Positions 15,186-23,357 of a DNA stretch of 46,705 bases are shown here, piece by piece. Location: positions 1 to 46,705 of the forward strand of contig CAZEBW010000024.1 of assembly GCA_964510205.1 (NCBI GenBank). Direction: 5' to 3'. This DNA is from CAZEBW01 sp964510205. Its GTDB lineage: Bacteria > Chloroflexota > Anaerolineae > VGOG01. How positions within the stretch are numbered: the first letter of the stretch is position 1; every line of letters starts with the position of its first letter. The position numbers were made by a program, and so were the translations under genes. The notes beneath the pieces are model-generated. The model worked only from the letters and a program-made list of their open reading frames with translations. It was not told where the DNA came from and ran no database searches.

Positions 15186-17147
15186 TTACTGGGGGTAACG
15201 GACAACCACCATTGAACCAGATAGCGCCCTCGCCAGCCGTTCTGGGAGGTGGCCCAGACTCGAGCGGAAGCGCCTTTCAGAGCCTGTAGTTGCGACCACC
15301 ACCAGGTCCTGTTCGCCAGCCTCACGGGTGACGCCTCTGACTGCGTCATCCACGAGAAGAGCAACGTGGCAAGACAGATCCAGCTCCAACTCATCCAGCC
15401 TCGCCTGGAGCCTGGGTTGATAACGTGGGTCGGTCAGGATCAGCAAGGGGACATTGATCGCCCGGGCGATGGACGTGACCATCTCCACTGTTCTGCCAAT
15501 CAACACGAAATCGAGACTACGGGACGGGAGGACCAGTATAACCCGCTGTGTGGCATTGATAGGGGTGCTCATCCGTCCCACCACCACTGGCACATCTGCA
15601 CTCCAGATCACCTGGTCTAATACGGTGCCAAAGATGCTTTGGCGGAATGTTGGCTTGCCGCGCCAGCCCATGACAATCAAACTGGCTTCCGTCTCAATGG
15701 CAGCATGCAGGATCCCCTGAGCGATGGAGGTGTCCACCCGCTGCACCAACTCGATCTCGGTCTCCGGGTCTTCCAGGATTTCCGGCACCTTTTCTAACAG
15801 CCGGCGCTGTTGCTCCAGTCCCTCGATCCGCCCATCAATCTCCTGGGCCACGTGTAGCGGCAGCAGCGTGCCTTTGGCGGTGTGGCTCAAGATATTCGCC
15901 AAGGTGAGCAGGTGCTCTTGGGTTTGGGGATTGGCGATGGGCACGAGGATACGTTCGAAGAGTGGCTTCTCTTCCTCCGGTGCTGGGGGTACGCGGATAT
16001 GTTTGCCGAAACGCTCCACCAGCAAAGGCGACGTGATGCAGGTGCACATGATGGCCAGAATGCTCCCGTTGAAGACCGTTTCGGAGAACAGGCCAATCTC
16101 TTGCCCGACCAGGATGGTTGCGATAGTGGCGGCTGCCTGGGCCTGCGAAAGCCCCCAGAAGGCGAGCAACTCGTGGCGAGTATAATCAAACAGCCGGGCC
16201 GTGATCCAGGCGGCCACAAATTTGGTCACGTAGACGGCAGCCGTCATGGCCACGCCGATGAGGAGCGTCTCCAGGTTGACCACGAACGCTAGCGGATCAA
16301 CGCTCATCCCGACGTAGATCATAAACATGGGGACGAAGAAGGATTGGCCCAAGAACAGGATCTGTCCCCCCACTGCACTGTGGCCAGGTAAGGTGGCGCT
16401 GATGGCCAGTCCGGCCAGGAACGCGCCGACGATGGCGTGCATACCAATCTGTTCGGCCAGCACGGCGGCTACGAACAGGGCCACCAGCACAAACTGGAAC
16501 TCGATGTCGCGGCTGCTGTAGCGGCGAAAGAAGAACTTACCCAGACGCGGTAACCCCAGCAACACCAAAAGAGCATAGCCAATCATCAGCGCGATCAACT
16601 TGATAATCGAAAACGCGGACACATCGCCACCCTGTGTGCCGGCCACCACGGCCAGCACTAGCAGCGAAGAGATGTCGGTGAAGACCGTGGCCCCGACGAC
16701 CATGGCGATGGCTTCGTTGCGGACCAGCCCCAAGCGACTGAGGATGGGATAAGCGATCAATGTGTGTGAGGCAAAGGTTGCGCCCAACAAGACCGAGCCA
16801 ACCCAACCAAATCCCAGAGCACGGCCCAGCGCGGTGATAGCGAGCAGCGGGATGGTAAACGTCAACACGCCGAAAGTGATCGCCTTGTTACGCACACGAC
16901 TGAGCTGATGCAGATCAATCTCCATCCCGGCGCTGAACATCAAGTAGACCAGGCCAATCGTGCCCAACAGCTCAATAGTGTGGCTCATCCTCAACAGGCC
17001 CAAAACGTGTGGGCCGACCAAGAGACCGCCCAAGATCAGCCCTACAATGCCTGGCAAATGGACGCGCTTCGAAAGCAGCGGTGTGATCAGGATGACAGCC
17101 ATGATGGTGAGAAAGATAGCCACCGGTTCATGCAGGGTTTCTAGCAT
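15186..17147 (-). CDS. CPA2 (Kef/NapA-type) cation:proton antiporter fused to two Usp domains
   Basis: 653 residues. The N-terminal ~385 residues form a Na+/H+-exchanger fold with about 12 helices (AVILITPLLSKRVHLPGIVG, LVYLMFSAGMEIDLHQL, ILGGLLVGPHVLGLL). Two universal-stress domains follow: one at about 400-540 (FERILVPIANPQTQEHL ... SLIVMGWRGKPTFRQSIFG) and one at about 545-653 (RVILVLPSRSLDF ... LVVVATTGSERRFRSSLG). The transporter moves K+ or Na+ against H+, and the cytoplasmic Usp domains probably sense nucleotide. It has no RCK_N domain. The gene follows the truncated APC permease in the stress cluster. Confidence 0.85.
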   Translation of the reverse strand: MLETLHEPVAIFLTIMAVILITPLLSKRVHLPGIVGLILGGLLVGPHVLGLLRMSHTIELLGTIGLVYLMFSAGMEIDLHQLSRVRNKAITFGVLTFTIPLLAITALGRALGFGWVGSVLLGATFASHTLIAYPILSRLGLVRNEAIAMVVGATVFTDISSLLVLAVVAGTQGGDVSAFSIIKLIALMIGYALLVLLGLPRLGKFFFRRYSSRDIEFQFVLVALFVAAVLAEQIGMHAIVGAFLAGLAISATLPGHSAVGGQILFLGQSFFVPMFMIYVGMSVDPLAFVVNLETLLIGVAMTAAVYVTKFVAAWITARLFDYTRHELLAFWGLSQAQAAATIATILVGQEIGLFSETVFNGSILAIMCTCITSPLLVERFGKHIRVPPAPEEEKPLFERILVPIANPQTQEHLLTLANILSHTAKGTLLPLHVAQEIDGRIEGLEQQRRLLEKVPEILEDPETEIELVQRVDTSIAQGILHAAIETEASLIVMGWRGKPTFRQSIFGTVLDQVIWSADVPVVVGRMSTPINATQRVILVLPSRSLDFVLIGRTVEMVTSIARAINVPLLILTDPRYQPRLQARLDELELDLSCHVALLVDDAVRGVTREAGEQDLVVVATTGSERRFRSSLGHLPERLARALSGSMVVVRYPQ

Positions 17148-17202
17148 ATTCTACTCCTTATTCTAATAATTCTCGTTAACCGTCATGCAGGAGGGGGCTC
17201 TG

Positions 17203-17865
17203 TTAATTGCCTACCACCCCATGACGCTGTGCTCCATCCGTCAGCGCCTTTCCCAGATTTCTACTGGGGACGGCATAGTGCTCGAGCTGGATGCGCGGCG
17301 CAGCCAACAGGGCGAATCCCAGCAGCACGATCATCAGTGACACAATGATGTTTTGAATCCGGCCTGAGACCTTGGCTCCCCGGTAATTGAGGTAGATGAA
17401 AAACAGCCCGGCCACCAAAACGGCGGCCCGAGTGGGCACGGGCAGAAAGTAGCTGACGTACTGGCCAAAGCCGATGAGATAGAAGCCGGTAGCGAAGGTC
17501 AGGCCCAGCCAGTTGCCTGGTCCGACGATGGAGCCGGCCAAAGGCCCCAGGGCGCGGGAGATGAAATAGTAACTGCCGCCTGCCTTGGGCATCCCGGTAG
17601 CCAGCTCCGAGATGGTCATGGCGATGGGCAGGCAGATGAGGCCGGCTACTACGTAGGAGATGGCAGCCGCTGGCCCCGCTCGCTCCGCAGCCAGGCCGGA
17701 GAGCACGAAGATGCCTGCGCCGAGCATGGTTCCCAATCCGATGGCCAGGGCCTCCATCAGACCCAGCTCCCGCACCAGGCCTGTCCCGACCGTAGCCTGC
17801 CCTGAGCTTTGCCGAGGGGTCGAAGGGCTGTGACCTGCCTTGTTTTCCATTCTGTGTTTGTGCAT
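17203..17865 (-). CDS. APC-family permease, C-terminally truncated (possible pseudogene)
   Basis: 220 residues from ATG 17865. A clear APC transporter N-terminus: LGLMEALAIGLGTMLGAGIFVLSG is the TM1 substrate-binding signature, then PKAGGSYYFISRALGP and helices up to about TM6. The frame then stops after RIQLEHYAVPSRNL and a 20-residue unrelated tail. APC transporters need 12 helices (about 450 residues or more), so the second half is missing and the product is unlikely to transport. Residues 13-24 (STPRQSSGQATV) come from the palindrome at 17794-17829. A fused Usp domain of the original protein may survive as the gene at 14693-15172. Confidence 0.7.
   Translation of the reverse strand: MHKHRMENKAGHSPSTPRQSSGQATVGTGLVRELGLMEALAIGLGTMLGAGIFVLSGLAAERAGPAAAISYVVAGLICLPIAMTISELATGMPKAGGSYYFISRALGPLAGSIVGPGNWLGLTFATGFYLIGFGQYVSYFLPVPTRAAVLVAGLFFIYLNYRGAKVSGRIQNIIVSLMIVLLGFALLAAPRIQLEHYAVPSRNLGKALTDGAQRHGVVGN
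17794..17829. repeat. CCCTGAGC..GTCGAAGGG palindromic repeat, copy 3
   Basis: CCTGCCCTGAGCTTTGCC followed by GAGGGGTCGAAGGGCT; read in frame near the N-terminus of the truncated APC permease. Confidence 0.6.
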
Positions 17866-17964
17866 TATTCTCGCCTTTCCCAAACGAAGACTCCTACTGC
17901 TTCAAGTACTACCGTTAAGATCGGGTCCGGCGCCGGGCGCTAGAGCCTCATATCGGAACTTCGG

Positions 17965-18921
17965 TTAGTCACCGGGGCCGATGAGGACATCTATGCCCCG
18001 CCAGAGGATCTCCAGTTCCTCGGTGGCGGCGAAGGCGTTTTCATCAATGTGCCTCATCACCTCAGCCAGACGATCCTGGAGGTCAGAGACGGCGGCCCTC
18101 GCTTCCTCGTCGCCCAGTTCAAAGGCGGCTCTCAGACTGGCCTCCACCAGCCTGAGCTCCTCTTTGGCGGCACCGGGGTTGTTCTGAATCAAGCGGATGC
18201 GGGCTTTGATAGCCTCTTGGGAAGCCTTCAACAGCAAGTCCTGGAACTTGAGCCGCGTTATCTCCTCCTCCGGCCTGGCTACTTCGGCCTGCAGTTCGGC
18301 CAAGTTGGCATCGAGGTTAGCTATCGTCTCGCCTTGTGCGCTTAACTCCGCAACCAGATCCGCTATCCGCTGGTCTCGGTCAACCAGCGCCTCCTCCAAG
18401 TCTGCTATTCGAGCAGCCCCGGCATCCAGCGCATCCTTCAATCCGGCGAGCTGCTCCTCGTGGCTGGCCACCCTCTCGCTCTGTGCGCTCAACTCGCTCT
18501 GCAAGTCGGCTGTCTGCTGGTCTCGATCGGCCAGCGCTTCTTTCAACCTGGCATCCCCGGCAGCCAGTTCTCGCTCAAACTCCGCCATTCGAGCGTCCCT
18601 GGCGGCCAGCGTTTCCTCCATCTCCGCCATTCGCTCCTGAGCGTCGGCCATTTGAGCCGAGAGTTGGGCGATCTGTTCGCTCTGATCTGCCAGCTCCTGA
18701 ATCAACTCACTCCGGCCTGCTTCCAGATCGTCTTGGAGTAGGTTGATGGCGTTGGTGTTGCTGGCGATGGGGGATATGATCCCCTGGTAGGCATAATAGC
18801 CGGCCCAGTAGACGCCCACCCCCAGGGCAGCGATGATGGCCAGCACCAGGACCAACTTGATCAGCGCCCAGAAGAAGCCCAGAACGCGGGCTGAGGCGGA
18901 TTTCTTTTGTTTCTCGGCCAT
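17965..18921 (-). CDS. Single-pass membrane coiled-coil protein (paralogous C-terminal domain)
   Basis: 318 residues from ATG 18921, preceded by CAAAGGAGGAAAAC; an open frame upstream to 19011 only reads repeat DNA. TM helix about 17-45 (ALIKLVLVLAIIAALGVGVYW), then about 185 residues of coiled coil with ADRDQQTADLQSELSAQSE-like 25-30 residue repeats. A C-terminal domain follows (about 235-318, LLLKASQEAIKARIRLIQNN ... LEILWRGIDVLIG). The same C-terminal domain occurs in the product of 20131-20754, so the two are paralogs. The coiled coil is likely outside the membrane. No function is known; nothing in it is enzymatic. Confidence 0.75.
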   Translation of the reverse strand: MAEKQKKSASARVLGFFWALIKLVLVLAIIAALGVGVYWAGYYAYQGIISPIASNTNAINLLQDDLEAGRSELIQELADQSEQIAQLSAQMADAQERMAEMEETLAARDARMAEFERELAAGDARLKEALADRDQQTADLQSELSAQSERVASHEEQLAGLKDALDAGAARIADLEEALVDRDQRIADLVAELSAQGETIANLDANLAELQAEVARPEEEITRLKFQDLLLKASQEAIKARIRLIQNNPGAAKEELRLVEASLRAAFELGDEEARAAVSDLQDRLAEVMRHIDENAFAATEELEILWRGIDVLIGPGD

Positions 18922-18942
18922 AGTTTTCCTCCTTTGATAGTC

Positions 18943-19063
18943 GAGCTCTCCCGGAAAGTCGCTGAAAACGCTCTCAGCCCCCGTCCCCGGGGGCGTAGCC
19001 AACGAAGTCACCTTGCGAAAGTCGCCCCGGGGACGGGGCTCCGAGCACTTTCCGGGAAAGCTC
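18943..19063. repeat. Terminal-inverted-repeat element, copy A (121 bp)
   Basis: Ends are 17-bp inverted repeats with one mismatch: GAGCTCTCCCGGAAAGT on the left and ACTTTCCGGGAAAGCTC on the right. Inner inverted pair AGCCCCCGTCCCCGGG / CCCCGGGGACGGGGCT. The related copy B is at 24189-24322. It fills the gap between two coiled-coil genes. Non-coding and MITE-like, without a transposase. Confidence 0.75.
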
Positions 19064-19091
19064 GGTCGGCTAGGACGGTCGGTTGTGCCTG

Positions 19092-20072
19092 CTAGGGCGT
19101 CGGCGTCGGATTGGTGATAGGCGCGCCTTGGGCCTCGATGAGGAGATCGCGCAGGGCGTCCAGGAACCTGTTGAACTTAGCCGCCTGCTGCTCGAGCGCC
19201 GCTACCTCTTCTTTGAGACCACCAACGTCGGCTTGTAGACTCTCTACGCCTTTCTTGAGGTCACCCACATCGGCCTCGAGGCTCTGCACATCTCTCTTGA
19301 GCGCCTCGATGACTTTGACCTTCTCCTCCAGATCGCCCACCCGTCCAGTGATGGCCTCCACATCCTTCCCAATCTGCTCAAGATCGGTCTGGAGTCTCTC
19401 CACATCTCCCTTGAGCACCTCTAGATCTTCCACCCGCCCGGTGACGGCCTCCAGGTCGGACTGCAAGCTGTCGCTGGCTCTTTGCAGTCTCTCCGTTTGG
19501 GCCTTCAGGGCCACCATGTCGCGGTGTTTGGAGAAGTTGAGGGTGCCATTGTAGGAATAGATTACGCCCAGGGAGATGGCTACCCCCAGCAGGGCGCTGA
19601 CAGCGACGATCAACAGGCTCTTGGCCAGTTCCCACCACCACACCCGCCCGGCCACAGCAGACGGCTCAACCTCTTCGCTCTCAGGCTCGGGCCCAGTCTC
19701 CTCCGAGGGCAGCTCAACCTCTTCGGCTTCGGATTCAATCTCCTCCAGATCAGGCTCCGTCTCGGTCTCGGTCTCTACCACCATTGGCTCTACCTCCTCG
19801 AGGGGCGCCTGCTCTACAGCTTCCTCACCCACGGTGAGCCGGTCGTTTATTCGAGTGTAGAGGGCGTCTCCGATGCCTCTCACCTCTTTGATCTGAGCGA
19901 TGTCCGTGAAGGGCCCCTTTTGCTGGCGGCGCTCGATAATCCTTTGGGCGTAGGCCGAGCCGATGCCCGGCAGGGCCTCCAGGTCAGCGGCGGTGGCCGT
20001 GTTGAGATCAACTCTGGCCTGTTGCGGCTCGACCTGCTCCTCTGGGTCTCTTCCTATCAATTCCTCTTCCAT
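19092..20072 (-). CDS. Membrane coiled-coil protein with N-terminal helix-hairpin-helix domain
   Basis: 326 residues from ATG 20072 (GAAAGGAGTAGC upstream). A ComEA-like double helix-hairpin-helix lies at about 20-80 (VDLNTATAADLEALPGIGSA, IKEVRGIGDALYTRI), which in the family binds DNA non-specifically. A very acidic linker (about 85-145) leads to a TM helix (about 148-172, LLIVAVSALLGVAISLGVI). A long coiled coil with about 20-residue repeats (LQADVGGLKEEV, VTGRVEDLE) ends in a Pro/Thr tail. ComEA carries its HhH after the membrane anchor, so the order here is the reverse. If the N-terminus is inside, the HhH faces the nucleoid. It lies between two other coiled-coil membrane genes. Confidence 0.75.
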   Translation of the reverse strand: MEEELIGRDPEEQVEPQQARVDLNTATAADLEALPGIGSAYAQRIIERRQQKGPFTDIAQIKEVRGIGDALYTRINDRLTVGEEAVEQAPLEEVEPMVVETETETEPDLEEIESEAEEVELPSEETGPEPESEEVEPSAVAGRVWWWELAKSLLIVAVSALLGVAISLGVIYSYNGTLNFSKHRDMVALKAQTERLQRASDSLQSDLEAVTGRVEDLEVLKGDVERLQTDLEQIGKDVEAITGRVGDLEEKVKVIEALKRDVQSLEADVGDLKKGVESLQADVGGLKEEVAALEQQAAKFNRFLDALRDLLIEAQGAPITNPTPTP

Positions 20073-20130
20073 AGCTACTCCTTTCAAAATTGACTGCCTT
20101 CGAAAAGGGCGATTGGCAAACGTTTGGCGG

Positions 20131-20754
20131 CTACTGGCCGATGAGGTCCTCGATCTTGTCAATCAGAATCTCCAGGGTGGTCAGAGGAAAGGTCTCCGCT
20201 TCGATACCTTCCCTGAGCTCCACCATGCTGGCCCGCAACTCCTTCAGCGAGGTCTGGGTTTCGTCATCAGCGAAAGCCATCGCCGCCTGCAAAACAGCGT
20301 CACACTCTCTGAGGTCGCGCTTGGCCAGCCCGGTGTCCTTCTCGGCGAGATGTACCCTGGCCTTCAGGGCCTTCGCCGAGGCCTTGAGAAGCAGCACCTG
20401 AAGTTGGAACTCATCTGTCCGCTTCTCTTGAACAGCAAGCTTCTCTTCCAAATCCTTGAGCTCGCCGGACATCTCGGTCTCCAACTCCTGAAGTTCGCTG
20501 GAGATTTTCGCTTCCAAGTCCTTTTTGATTTGGGCCCGCTCGGTACTCGCTCCCTCCAGCTCGGCCTCGAGCCGCTCTATTTCAGCGGCCATCTCCTCGA
20601 CTTGCGTCCCCAACTCCCCCACACTTGCCCTGGCAGCGGAGATGCCGCGGGAGCTCACGACACCTTCCACCACCAGGCCGATCAAAAAGAGGATCAGGAT
20701 AACGCCAGTCACCAACCAGACGATCGGAACCTTGCCCACTTTCTTGTCAAACAT
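20131..20754 (-). CDS. Single-pass membrane coiled-coil protein, paralog of 17965-18921
   Basis: 207 residues from ATG 20754 (GGAAGGAGGGATTGAGC upstream). TM helix at about 8-30 (IVWLVTGVILILFLIGLVVEG), coiled coil at about 38-118 (EEMAAEIERLEAELEGAS), then a C-terminal domain at about 122-207 (LLLKASAKALKARVHLAEKD ... LEILIDKIEDLIG). That domain aligns along its length with the end of the 318-residue protein (LLLKAS..A.KAR..L, AK..L, LEIL...D.LIG). The function is unknown. It is the first of three adjacent coiled-coil genes downstream of the SLC13-RCK_C transporter. Confidence 0.75.
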   Translation of the reverse strand: MFDKKVGKVPIVWLVTGVILILFLIGLVVEGVVSSRGISAARASVGELGTQVEEMAAEIERLEAELEGASTERAQIKKDLEAKISSELQELETEMSGELKDLEEKLAVQEKRTDEFQLQVLLLKASAKALKARVHLAEKDTGLAKRDLRECDAVLQAAMAFADDETQTSLKELRASMVELREGIEAETFPLTTLEILIDKIEDLIGQ

Positions 20755-20821
20755 GCTCAATCCCTCCTTCCTTTCTCTAAGTTGTAAGATTTGGGTCGCC
20801 TGCCTCTTGGGTGTTGCTGCT

Positions 20822-20913
20822 GTGTCATTGCGAGGGCGCGGGGTTTGCGCCCGAAGCAATCTCCAATTGCGGGGTGGAGATTGCTTCGGCAAAAAAACGC
20901 CTCGCAATGACAC
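20822..20913. repeat. GTGTCATTGCGAG inverted-repeat element, full copy
   Basis: Ends GTGTCATTGCGAG and CTCGCAATGACAC are perfect inverted repeats. Inside, CCGAAGCAATCTCCA (20851-20865) and TGGAGATTGCTTCGG (20875-20889) pair perfectly. It fills most of the 251-bp gap between the SLC13 gene and the coiled-coil gene. A half copy lies at 33874-33908. Elements with this word are familiar in several bacterial phyla. Confidence 0.75.
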
Positions 20914-20970
20914 CATATATTTGCCGTGCTGGCGAATTTAACATTGTCAAGGTACTAAGCCACCTAAGAA

Positions 20971-21000
20971 CTACGAACGCCCTCTCAGATGTGGGCGATG
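20971..21000. repeat. Short repeat CTACGAACGCCCTCTCAGATGTGG
   Basis: Similar to 3746-3777 (CCTACGAATGCCCTCTCAGG followed by TGTGGATAATACATG). Two dispersed copies of about 30 bp, both beside other repeat elements. Confidence 0.4.
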
Positions 21001-21005
21001 CATAG

Positions 21006-23357
21006 CTATAAGAAGAGAGGCCAGAAAAAGGGTAAAACCAATAGCACGACCACCAGCACCACCAGGGTGAGCGGAATCCCCACTTTGGCGTAGTCGGTGA
21101 AGCGATAACCGCCAGGCCCCATGATCAACACGTTGGCCGGATGACCCACCGGAAGCAGAAAGCTGGCAGAGGTAGAAAAAGCCACCACCATGGCCAATGC
21201 GTAGGGGGAAAGGCCCAGGTCGTTGGCCATGTTGAAAGCAATGGGCGCCATCAGCACCGCCACAGCGTGGGTTGGGATCACCTGGGCGGCCAGGGCGGTC
21301 ACCACAAACAGACCGACCAGCACCGCCATCGGCCCCAATCCGCCCACCGCAGCCACCACACTTTCAGCCAGGAAGTGCGCGGCGCCGCTCTTCTCCATGG
21401 CGATACCCAGAGGCAACATGCCAGCGATGAGAAACACGGCCTTCCACTCGATGAAGCGATAGACTTCCTCCATAGTCAAGCAGCCGGTCAGGATCATCAA
21501 CGCGACCCCCGCCACGGCGGCAATGTAGATGGGTAACCAGCCTATCATCACCGACAGCAGGACAGCTCCCATCAGCAGCACGGCCAGCGGGGCTTTGCTT
21601 AACCGAGGTGCTTCCTGGACCTCCTCGGCCAGCAGCAGGAAATCCGGATCACGGCCCAGCACTTTGAACCTCTCGCGTGGGCCGTAGAGCAGGAGAGCGT
21701 CGCCGAAGCGTAAGGCCATGTCACGCAGGTTAGAGCGATGAGCCCTACCTTGGCGCCAGATGGCCAGCACGCTCAGGCCATACTTTTCGCGGAAGTCGAG
21801 TTGGCGCAGCGTCTTGCCGACCAGGGTGGTGTGAGGCGAGAGCACCGCTTCTACCACGCCGATTCGCTCCGATTCCAGGTCGCGGAGCTCGGGCGGCGTC
21901 TCCCGCTCTATCTCCAGGTCTTGCAGGCCCCGCAGGGTGCGCAAGTCTCCCCTTTTGCCCTCGATCAGCAGCGTATCTCCGGCTTGCAGGCGCTCCTCTG
22001 GCTCAGGCGCCAGATGGACCGTGTCGCCGCGATTGATCCCCAGCACCGTCAGCCCAAAGGCATCCCCCAACCGACTCTCGGCCAGCGTCTTGCCGACCAC
22101 CGCCGAATCTTCCGGCACGCGCACGGCGAACAATCGCTCGTGGAGCCGGTAGACCTCAGAGGCCTCCACGTCGGATACGATAAGGTCCGGGGCGTCCCTC
22201 ATCAAGCCAATTTGTGTGCGGTGACCCTGGCAGAGAAGCGTGTCGTCCGGGCGCAGCGGTGTGTCTTGCAGATTTGTTCGCTTCAGGACGCCGTCGCGCC
22301 AGAGCGCTACAACATTGACCCCAAAACGACGGCGAAAGTCGATCTGGCGCAGCGTCTGGCCCAGCAGCTCTGAACGGGGCGATGTGCTAACCTCAACCAG
22401 GTCAATTTCTCTCGACATCAGATCTTCGACGTCCAGGCCTTCGGTTTCGACGATCAGGTTCTGTCGCCCCACCAGTTCGGTCAAACGGTCGCTGCGTCCC
22501 TCGACCAGCAGTCTGTCTCCAGCGCGGATCTCCTCCTCGGGCGCTGGCGACAGGAGGGTTTGGCTGTTGCGGACGATGCCCACAACGTTCAGACTCAGGG
22601 CTGCGCCCAGCCGGCTTTCGGCCAGGGTTGTGCCAACCAGCGCCGAGCCGCGCGGAACACGCACCACAAACAGCCGCTCATGCAAGTTGTAGAGCCGCCT
22701 CAAGTCGGCCAAATCCAGGCACGCAGACTCTGGGGCCAATTCTCGCGCTGGCAAGAGATGACGACCTACCAGAACCATGTAGGCCACGCCGGCCAGCATG
22801 ACCGCTAGACCGACCGGGGCGTAGTCAAATAGTTGGAAGGGGCGCAGGCCGTGGTCGTGCAGGGCCACGCTGACCAGAAGGTTAGGCGGCGTGCCGATGA
22901 GGGTGGTCAGCCCGCCCATCAGTGAGCCGAAGGCCAGGGGGATCAGGAGTTTGGAGGGCGGCCGGCGCGTGCGCCGGGCGATGTCCACCACCACGGGCAG
23001 CAGCATGGCCGTCACCGCCACGTTGTTCATAAAGGCCGACAGCGCGCCGCCGGTCAGCATAATCACCGCCACCAGCCGAGCCTCGCCCTGGCCGGCCAGA
23101 CGCAGCACTTGGCGGCCGATTCGATGGGCCACGCCGGTTCTGGACAGCCCGCCGCTGAGAACAAACATCGCCCAGACGGTGACCACCGCCGGGCTACTGA
23201 AGCCCGATAGCGCCTCGGTCGGGGTGACCAGGCCCGTCAGGGCCAGGCTGACCATGACCAGCAGGGCTACGGCGTCTACCCGCAGCCGCTCGGTGACAAA
23301 AAGGACGACAGCAATAGCGAGAATGGCCAGCGTGAGGGAGATTTCGGGCGTCATCAT
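21006..23357 (-). CDS. SLC13/CitMHS-type transporter with four RCK_C (TrkA_C) domains
   Basis: 783 residues from ATG 23357, which overlaps the stop of the Usp gene. An N-terminal membrane half (about 1-200; FMNNVAVTAMLLPVVVDIA and LIGTPPNLLVSVAL are the family's substrate loop motifs) and a C-terminal membrane half (about 595-783; VIPTHAVAVLMAPIAF) flank a cytoplasmic block. The block has four TrkA_C domains arranged as a duplicated pair: domains 1 and 3 start LHERLFVVRVP / LHERLFAVRVP, domains 2 and 4 contain GQTLRQIDFRRRFG / GKTLRQLDFREKYG. RCK_C domains of K+ transporters bind c-di-AMP in other bacteria; here that is inference. The transported ion is unknown. Confidence 0.85.
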   Translation of the reverse strand: MMTPEISLTLAILAIAVVLFVTERLRVDAVALLVMVSLALTGLVTPTEALSGFSSPAVVTVWAMFVLSGGLSRTGVAHRIGRQVLRLAGQGEARLVAVIMLTGGALSAFMNNVAVTAMLLPVVVDIARRTRRPPSKLLIPLAFGSLMGGLTTLIGTPPNLLVSVALHDHGLRPFQLFDYAPVGLAVMLAGVAYMVLVGRHLLPARELAPESACLDLADLRRLYNLHERLFVVRVPRGSALVGTTLAESRLGAALSLNVVGIVRNSQTLLSPAPEEEIRAGDRLLVEGRSDRLTELVGRQNLIVETEGLDVEDLMSREIDLVEVSTSPRSELLGQTLRQIDFRRRFGVNVVALWRDGVLKRTNLQDTPLRPDDTLLCQGHRTQIGLMRDAPDLIVSDVEASEVYRLHERLFAVRVPEDSAVVGKTLAESRLGDAFGLTVLGINRGDTVHLAPEPEERLQAGDTLLIEGKRGDLRTLRGLQDLEIERETPPELRDLESERIGVVEAVLSPHTTLVGKTLRQLDFREKYGLSVLAIWRQGRAHRSNLRDMALRFGDALLLYGPRERFKVLGRDPDFLLLAEEVQEAPRLSKAPLAVLLMGAVLLSVMIGWLPIYIAAVAGVALMILTGCLTMEEVYRFIEWKAVFLIAGMLPLGIAMEKSGAAHFLAESVVAAVGGLGPMAVLVGLFVVTALAAQVIPTHAVAVLMAPIAFNMANDLGLSPYALAMVVAFSTSASFLLPVGHPANVLIMGPGGYRFTDYAKVGIPLTLVVLVVVLLVLPFFWPLFL

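Noticed and set aside
19092..20072. HhH coiled-coil protein as the competence protein ComEA
   Set aside because: Domain order is reversed, there is a long coiled coil, and no comEC is adjacent, although comM is elsewhere in the window.
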